Positions 5,882 to 10,131 of a stretch of DNA of 10,131 nt are shown piece by piece. The position numbers and the translations under genes are program-made. This stretch comes from an uncultured Clostridia bacterium (lineage in GTDB: Bacteria > Bacillota > Clostridia > Christensenellales > CAG-314). The DNA lies in assembly GCA_937875645.1 (NCBI GenBank), contig CALLXO010000075.1:1-10131 (forward strand), written 5' to 3'. The notes below the pieces were generated by a model. The model was not told where the DNA came from. It worked only from the letters and a program-made list of their open reading frames with translations, and did not search any database. The stretch's first letter is position 1; every line of letters begins with the position of its first letter.

Positions 5882-7141
5882 TTAATTTTTTGCGTTTTCT
5901 TTTGTCTTTAGAAGGGGAGGTTTTACTAATACGATTAATATTACCGCAAGGGCAGAAGCCACCGCCGAAATAATAAACGCAGGAAACATAAGGCTTATAT
6001 CGTTTGCCGCTATATCCTTAAAATATCCCGCTACAAAGGAAGAAACTACGCCCCCTGCGCCAAAACCTATCATAATAAGGCCGTAATTATAGTTCATATG
6101 TTTTGGACCGTAGTAATCGGCAGTAATAGAGGCAAAATTGCTTAATATCCCTCCATATGCAAAACCAATAAGAGCAATTATTACAAATATGAAATATCCC
6201 TCTGCTATATCAACAAGCAGAGTAAAAGCAATATTAGCTAACAGTATCACAATAAGTGTAGTTTTTCTGCCCCATTTATCAGAAACCCAACCCCAAAACA
6301 ATCTGCCTAAAGCGTTAAAGAGGGAAATAACAATAACGCCAATATAAGCCGCTTTTGCCATACCCTTAGCTACGGCGATAGGTTTAGCAAAACCTATCAT
6401 CATCAGACCGCTCAAAGCTGCAAGCAAAAATGCAAAAGTTAAAGCATAATACTGATAAGAACTCAGCATCTGTTTAGGCGTAAAGCTAATATTTGTTTGT
6501 GGGTTTTGTTTTTGTTCCTTTCCTTTTGGTGAGTAGTTTTGCGGCGGCGGAACAATAAACAATCCGCCCACAGTGCAAATAACAAGAAAGACTATCCCTA
6601 ATACCAAAAACGTACTTAATTCGCCGCTGCCTGCACTGCCGTCGTTAAATAAAGCCATCAACGCTTCTGCTACAGGCGTAAAGACAACTCCTCCCAATCC
6701 CAAAGCGGATATTATTATACCGGTAATTAAGCCCCGCTTATCGGGAAACCACCGTTGAGAAACGGATATGGTTACCGAATACGCCATGCCCATACCTATT
6801 CCGCCTAAAATACCAAAGGTAATCCAAAGCATCCAGGGTGCGCTTGCGGTGGTGAAAGAAGCTAAAATAAAACCTAATCCCAAGATAATGCCGCCTATAA
6901 AAACAATTATTTTGGGCTGAATATTTTTTTTGGTTAATACTCCCGCAATAATACCTCCTACCGACAGCATGGCAATCATAAGGGAAAAAGACAAACCGGC
7001 TAAACCGTTGTTTCCGTTAAAAAGCGCCGTTGTAATGCCTGATTGAAAAACGCTCCATATGTAAGTTGAGCCTAAACAAAGCTGTATAAAAACCGATACA
7101 ATGACTGGTATCCATCTTCTGTTGCCTTTGGTAAAGTCCAT
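5882..7141 (-). CDS. OFA-family MFS transporter (oxalate/formate antiporter type)
   Basis: The 419-residue protein has 12 predicted membrane helices and carries signatures of the OFA branch of the major facilitator superfamily. RRWIPVIVSVFIQLCLGSTY followed by IWSVF covers the first helix (8-32). GGIGMGMAYSVTISVSQRWF and PDKRG mark the helix 4-5 loop around residues 114-138. A second-half loop WGWVSDKWGRK repeats the MFS loop motif. A hydrophilic central loop (about 199-225, PPPQNYSPKGKEQKQ...) joins the two halves. OFA members exchange small carboxylates such as oxalate, formate or lactate; the substrate here cannot be read from sequence. The start is set by AGGAG 7 bases before the ATG at 7141, and a good promoter lies at 7174-7202. 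It is divergent from a cupin gene, and shared regulation is possible but unproven. Length and motifs look intact. Confidence 0.88.
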   Translation of the reverse strand: MDFTKGNRRWIPVIVSVFIQLCLGSTYIWSVFQSGITTALFNGNNGLAGLSFSLMIAMLSVGGIIAGVLTKKNIQPKIIVFIGGIILGLGFILASFTTASAPWMLWITFGILGGIGMGMAYSVTISVSQRWFPDKRGLITGIIISALGLGGVVFTPVAEALMALFNDGSAGSGELSTFLVLGIVFLVICTVGGLFIVPPPQNYSPKGKEQKQNPQTNISFTPKQMLSSYQYYALTFAFLLAALSGLMMIGFAKPIAVAKGMAKAAYIGVIVISLFNALGRLFWGWVSDKWGRKTTLIVILLANIAFTLLVDIAEGYFIFVIIALIGFAYGGILSNFASITADYYGPKHMNYNYGLIMIGFGAGGVVSSFVAGYFKDIAANDISLMFPAFIISAVASALAVILIVLVKPPLLKTKENAKN

Positions 7142-7173
7142 ATCTGTCTCCTGAATTAATAATCAACTTTTTA

Positions 7174-7202
7174 AGTATACAAAAAACCCAACTTAAAGGC
7201 AA
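7174..7202 (-). promoter_or_regulatory. Promoter of the MFS transporter gene
   Basis: On the minus strand TTGCCT (7202-7197), a 17-base spacer and TATACT (7179-7174). The predicted start near 7167 gives a leader of about 26 bases containing AGGAG. Confidence 0.55.
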
Positions 7203-7233
7203 GTATTTTAAATGTTTTGAAATATCCTTTGAC

Positions 7234-7262
7234 GCAAAAAAGCACTTTTGCTCTTTTTTTGC
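7234..7262. terminator. Symmetric hairpin with A/T tracts between divergent genes
   Basis: AGCA (7241-7244) pairs with TGCT (7249-7252) around CTTT, and the stem continues through A and T tracts to GC at both ends (7234-7235 and 7261-7262), with one bulged base. It looks like an intrinsic terminator in both directions but lies upstream of both the MFS and cupin promoters. It may block read-through between the divergent units, or be a binding site. Confidence 0.4.
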
Positions 7263-7308
7263 TGTTTTTTATGTTTTTAATTCTATTGTTAATATATTTG
7301 CATAAAGT

Positions 7309-7338
7309 TTAACAAAGCTACGAGAATTATCATATTAT
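7309..7338 (+). promoter_or_regulatory. Possible promoter of the cupin gene
   Basis: TTAACA (7309-7314), an 18-base spacer and TATTAT (7333-7338). The predicted start near 7345 leaves a leader of about 27 bases with AAGGGG before the ATG. Confidence 0.4.
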
Positions 7339-7371
7339 GTTATAGATTTTTATACAAGGGGTATCAAACAT

Positions 7372-7815
7372 ATGTATTATAAAAACAATTTAAACGAACG
7401 TGAAAATTTCGATTACGGACCAGAGCCGTTTGTAGTTAACATAGAACAAGCAACGCTGCAAAATCCGTATTTCAGAACGGCTTTATGGACGGGAGAGCAT
7501 CTTCAACTGACCTTAATGAGTATTCCTGTGGGGGGCGAGATAGGTTTAGAGACGCATCCTAATTTGGATCAGTTTTTGCGGCTGGAGTCGGGCCATGGTT
7601 TGGTTCAAATGGGGCCAACGCCGGAAAAGCTTATCTATCGTGCCAACGTGACAGACGGATATGCGGTCTTTATTCCTGCAAATACATATCATAATTTAAT
7701 AAACGTAGGGAACAGCGCAATAAAACTATATTCCATTTATGCTCCGCCGGCACATAAACGAGGCACAGTTCACGAAACAAAGGAAATTGCTGATGCGGAA
7801 GAACATAATTACTAA
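7372..7815 (+). CDS. Single-domain cupin protein
   Basis: The 147-residue product is a small cytoplasmic beta-barrel of the cupin superfamily. Cupin motif 1 is ETHPNLDQFLRLESGHG (60-76), with His62 as a metal ligand. The second His of the classic HxH is Asn64 and the usual Glu position is Asp66 or Gln67. Cupin motif 2 is GYAVFIPANTYHNLIN (96-111), with His107 as the other likely ligand. The block KLYSIYAPPAHKRGTVH (118-134) followed by TK is typical of a clostridial and bacterial subgroup of unassigned cupins. The divergence from the HxH pattern makes both a metal enzyme and a small-molecule-binding role possible. AAGGGG 11 bases upstream is a modest ribosome-binding site. The gene is monocistronic, divergent from the OFA-family carrier, and followed by terminator-like hairpins. 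The reaction or ligand is unknown. Confidence 0.85.
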   Translation: MYYKNNLNERENFDYGPEPFVVNIEQATLQNPYFRTALWTGEHLQLTLMSIPVGGEIGLETHPNLDQFLRLESGHGLVQMGPTPEKLIYRANVTDGYAVFIPANTYHNLINVGNSAIKLYSIYAPPAHKRGTVHETKEIADAEEHNY

Positions 7816-7863
7816 AAAAACAGGCAATAGCTAAAACAATTACAGACATATTGATTTCAACTC

Positions 7864-7883
7864 AAAAAAGCACCTCTTTTTTT
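7864..7883 (+). terminator. Weak intrinsic terminator after the cupin gene
   Basis: AAAAAAG (7864-7870) pairs with CTTTTTT (7876-7882) around CACCT. The stem is nearly all A-T, so it would be weak alone. It lies 49 bases after the cupin stop codon. Confidence 0.35.
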
Positions 7884-7900
7884 AGGAATATTTCCTAAAA
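7880..7900. repeat. Palindrome with 9-bp arms, operator-like
   Basis: TTTTAGGAA (7880-7888) and TTCCTAAAA (7892-7900) are perfect inverted arms separated by TAT. There is no T-tract after it, so it looks more like a protein-binding site than a terminator. The 11-mer ATATTTCCTAA at 7888-7898 also occurs, reversed, at 1884-1894. Confidence 0.4.
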
Positions 7901-7921
7901 GTTCAAACAAAATACTTAATC

Positions 7922-7949
7922 TTAGAAAGGGCATTTTTGCCCTTTCTAA
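7922..7949. terminator. Strong 12-bp hairpin, bidirectional terminator
   Basis: TTAGAAAGGGCA (7922-7933) pairs perfectly with TGCCCTTTCTAA (7938-7949) around TTTT. AT-rich sequence follows, although without a long T-run. It separates the cupin gene from the SulP promoter. The bases between it and that promoter (7950-8031) hold nothing recognisable. Confidence 0.65.
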
Positions 7950-8031
7950 ATTTAATTTGTTACTCATTTTTGATAATTCTTTGCAATAGACAAAAAATTG
8001 AATTTGTAGATTTATGTCGAACTCTTTTTAG

Positions 8032-8060
8032 TTGACTTATATTTTTTGCTTTGATATAGT
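8032..8060 (+). promoter_or_regulatory. Strong extended -10 promoter of the SulP gene
   Basis: TTGACT (8032-8037), a 17-base spacer and TATAGT (8055-8060), with TG one base before the -10 box. The start would be near 8067, giving an AT-rich leader of about 110 bases to the GTG at 8177. The atpB gene downstream may share this transcript. Confidence 0.65.
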
Positions 8061-8176
8061 ATAATTAATAATAGAAAAATAAAAAACAAATCAAACAAAA
8101 ATCGATGTTTCAGCTTTTTGGTTGTTGCATTTTTTTTGTTTGGAAAAAAACTAATTTTTATACAACGAGGCTAGAT

Positions 8177-9757
8177 GTGATTATTAAAGAATATAAAACT
8201 ATGTTCAAAAATGAGTTTAAAGGTTACAACTTCTTTAAACTCCTAAAAGACGTATTAGCTGGCTTAACAGTAGCGGCAGTAGCGTTGCCGTTGGCGTTGG
8301 CTTTTGGCACCGCTTCGGGCGCGGATGCGTCAGCAGGACTTATTACCGCTATTGTTGCAGGTATTGCAACGGGGCTTTTGTGCGGTGGGAGCTATCAAAT
8401 ATCTGGTCCAACAGGCGCTATGACTGCCGTCCTTATCACCATTGTTGCTACCTATCAAATGCAAGGTGTTTTTATTGCCTGTTTGTTAGCAGGCGTTATA
8501 CTTTTGCTTGCAGGACTATTTAAATTAGGCAGGCTGATTCGCTTTATTCCCAGTCCTGTCGTAACAGGATTTACCAGCGGAATCGCAGTCATTATTGCAT
8601 TGGGGCAAATTGACAACTTTTTTGGCACTACAAGCAGCGGATTGACAGCATTCGAAAAAATAGCTTCTTACGGTATCTTGGGTTTTTCGCCTAATTGGCA
8701 AGCGGTGTTATGTGCAGTAGCTGTCATTGTTATTATGGCACTGTACCCCAAAAAATGGAATGCAAAAGTACCCAGCAGCCTTGTCAGTATTATTGTAGTG
8801 GGAATAATTTCCTATGCTTTTAGATTTGACGTTAGTCGCATTGGAGAAATACCCCGCACGCTAATTCACGCTACCCGCATTGACCTCTCTTCCATTTCGG
8901 CAAAAATGATAACTAATCTATTGCCCTCCGCTTTTACTATTGCGGCATTAGGTATGGTAGAAAGTTTACTTTGCGGAGCTTGCGCTTCTAATATGATAAA
9001 ACAGCCTTTTTATGCCAATCAAGAGCTACTAGGTCAAGGGATAGGAAATATTATTATGCCTTTCTTTGGGGGTGTACCTTCAACTGCTGCCATTGCACGT
9101 ACAAGTGTAGCCATTAAAAGCGGCGGCATAACAAGACTCACCAGTGTTTTTCAGTCTTTTTGGCTTATTTTATGTATGTTTTTGTTGGCACCTGTTATGG
9201 CGCAGTTGCCCTTGGCGGCGTTAGCAGGCGTGCTAATGATGACAGCTTGGCGCATGAACGAATGGCATTCTATAAAATACTATTTTAAAAACAAACAATG
9301 GGGCGCAATAGCTAAATTTCTCATAACACTAATCGCAACAGTGGTATTTGATTTAACAATAGCTATTATAATAGGCGTTGTATTTTCGCTAATTTTACTT
9401 GTAGCACGCATTTCTAAAATAGAAATTGAGGTTAGCGAAAAGGAAGAAAAAAAGTTAGGCGAAAAGCAAAAAACCGTAATTATAAATATGAGCGGCGCGC
9501 TATTTTTTGCAAACTCGCAAACTTTAATCAAAAAAATAACTCAACTCAACAAAAACTACAACAAATTGATATTGGTTATGAGCGGAGTAACATATATGGA
9601 TGTTTCGGCAGGTCAATCGCTGTTGGAATTTTTAAAAGAGGAAAAAACGATTGATAACAAAATATGTTTCAGTGATGCAGCTCGAGTACAAAAAGTTTTA
9701 AAAACTTCAGGAATTTACGAATTTTTAGGTGAAGAAAACTTTTTAAAGAGCGTTTGA
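8177..9757 (+). CDS. SulP-family inorganic anion transporter with STAS domain
   Basis: SulP proteins carry anions such as sulfate or bicarbonate across the cytoplasmic membrane. The N-terminal block KDVLAGLTVAAVALPLALAF, then the ISGPTGAMTAVL motif, and about ten further hydrophobic helices to around residue 415 define the transporter part. A charged linker (SEKEEKKLGEKQK) leads into a C-terminal STAS domain (about 430-526), with MDVSAGQSLLEF (474-485) matching its conserved D-x-S helix start. I chose GTG at 8177 because GAGG sits 6 bases before it, giving 526 residues. ATG at 8201 (518 residues) has only a weak AAAGA site but also fits the family. An ATG at 8105 lacks a ribosome-binding site and would add an atypical Cys-rich extension. 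The carried anion is not determined by sequence. atpB follows after 46 bases with no clear terminator between them. Confidence 0.87.
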   Translation: MIIKEYKTMFKNEFKGYNFFKLLKDVLAGLTVAAVALPLALAFGTASGADASAGLITAIVAGIATGLLCGGSYQISGPTGAMTAVLITIVATYQMQGVFIACLLAGVILLLAGLFKLGRLIRFIPSPVVTGFTSGIAVIIALGQIDNFFGTTSSGLTAFEKIASYGILGFSPNWQAVLCAVAVIVIMALYPKKWNAKVPSSLVSIIVVGIISYAFRFDVSRIGEIPRTLIHATRIDLSSISAKMITNLLPSAFTIAALGMVESLLCGACASNMIKQPFYANQELLGQGIGNIIMPFFGGVPSTAAIARTSVAIKSGGITRLTSVFQSFWLILCMFLLAPVMAQLPLAALAGVLMMTAWRMNEWHSIKYYFKNKQWGAIAKFLITLIATVVFDLTIAIIIGVVFSLILLVARISKIEIEVSEKEEKKLGEKQKTVIINMSGALFFANSQTLIKKITQLNKNYNKLILVMSGVTYMDVSAGQSLLEFLKEEKTIDNKICFSDAARVQKVLKTSGIYEFLGEENFLKSV

Positions 9758-9803
9758 AGCGTTAGCTTAAAAAGAAGATCAAATTAGTTGAGAGAAGAAG
9801 GAT

Positions 9804-10131
9804 ATGTCATTATTATTAAGTGTTGAAGAAAAATCCCTTGGCGAAGTGCTTAAAAAAGCAATACTTCCGCCAGATATAAGTTTTTTTGGTATAGGAGTGC
9901 ATCCGAGTTTTTATTCTGCCCTGATTGTTACAGGCATAATACTTTTTGCCGCACTTCTTATCAGGATATTTGTTATTCCTAAATTTAAAACGGTACCGGG
10001 GAAGTTTCAAGCTATTTTAGAATGGATAGTATCATTTTTTGCGGGTATGGCTAAAAATAACAGTCCTCATCATAATAAGTATTTAGGCAGATTTGTTTTT
10101 AGTGCAGCAGTGTATATATTTTTTGGCACGC
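9804..10131 (+). CDS. atpB: ATP synthase F0 subunit a, N-terminal part
   Basis: 109 codons are open to the window end. F0 subunit a forms the proton (or sodium) half-channels next to the c-ring. The N-terminal part shows HPSFYSALIVTGIILFAALL (33-52) as the first main helix, followed by R54 and the family block VPGKFQAILEWIVSFF (64-79), which matches the conserved P-x-x-x-Q-x-x-x-E pattern. YLGRFVFSAAVYIFFG (93-108) begins the next helix. The catalytic arginine helix lies beyond the window. AGAAGG at 9796-9801 provides a ribosome-binding site close to the ATG. It probably opens an atp operon on the plus strand. No promoter is seen in the 46 bases after the SulP gene, so transcription could continue from 8032-8060 or start inside the SulP gene. 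Confidence 0.85.
   Translation, partial: MSLLLSVEEKSLGEVLKKAILPPDISFFGIGVHPSFYSALIVTGIILFAALLIRIFVIPKFKTVPGKFQAILEWIVSFFAGMAKNNSPHHNKYLGRFVFSAAVYIFFGT

Noticed and set aside
8105..8176. Upstream ATG at 8105 as the SulP start
   Set aside because: No ribosome-binding site precedes it, and the added residues form a Cys/aromatic stretch not typical of SulP N-termini, whereas GAGG sits 6 bases before GTG at 8177.
9816..10010. 64-codon minus-strand Lys/Arg-rich frame
   Set aside because: It is antisense to atpB, whose subunit a motifs are clear; its basic composition is a by-product of AT-rich hydrophobic codons on the other strand.

Overview
The window looks like chromosomal DNA of a low-GC, Gram-positive (Firmicutes, Clostridia-like) bacterium, probably a gut-type anaerobe. 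Reasons: it is strongly AT-rich; ribosome-binding sites are mostly GGAG-type with 5-9 base spacing; intergenic gaps contain sigma-A-like promoters and Rho-independent hairpins; the tmRNA is of the ordinary one-piece type; and the gene set (KtrB-type K+ channel, OFA-family MFS carrier, SulP carrier, F-type ATP synthase) fits that group. No phage, transposon, CRISPR, tRNA or rRNA was seen. The taxonomic placement is inference.

Layout. Bases 1-941 (minus): the N-terminal 140 codons of a KtrB/TrkH potassium-uptake subunit, then a small hypothetical multi-TM protein. Bases 1227-1598 (plus): a complete tmRNA (ssrA) with tag reading frame, encoded CCA and a strong terminator. Bases 1657-2079: non-coding and AT-rich, with a stem-loop region that can fold in two mutually exclusive ways, one ending in a U-tract. 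Bases 2080-3385 (plus): a two-gene unit of a short trypsin-fold (HtrA-like) probable lipoprotein protease and a YcxB-like membrane protein. A bidirectional terminator separates it from glmS on the minus strand (3486-5196).

The glmS copy is broken: about 13 codons are missing near the 3' end and the frame is shifted, so the conserved catalytic C-terminal tail sits intact but out of frame. Divergent from glmS is a Cu/Zn superoxide dismutase-like gene (5339-5827) that keeps all seven metal ligands. A 13-bp bidirectional terminator then separates it from an OFA-family MFS transporter (5882-7141, minus). That transporter is divergent from a cupin protein (7372-7815, plus). After an intergenic stretch with three hairpin or palindrome elements comes a SulP-family anion transporter with a STAS domain (8177-9757, plus), followed 46 bases later by the start of atpB, F0 subunit a, which runs off the window.

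Most of the region is housekeeping: potassium and anion transport, ribosome rescue, envelope proteolysis, amino-sugar synthesis, oxidative defence and energy conversion. I do not see an obvious new defence or mobile system. The most notable items are the frameshifted glmS with its out-of-frame catalytic tail, the two-state leader-like element at 1818-1874, the near-leaderless ktrB promoter preceded by a 10-bp inverted repeat, and the metal-competent but arginine-lacking SOD-like protein.
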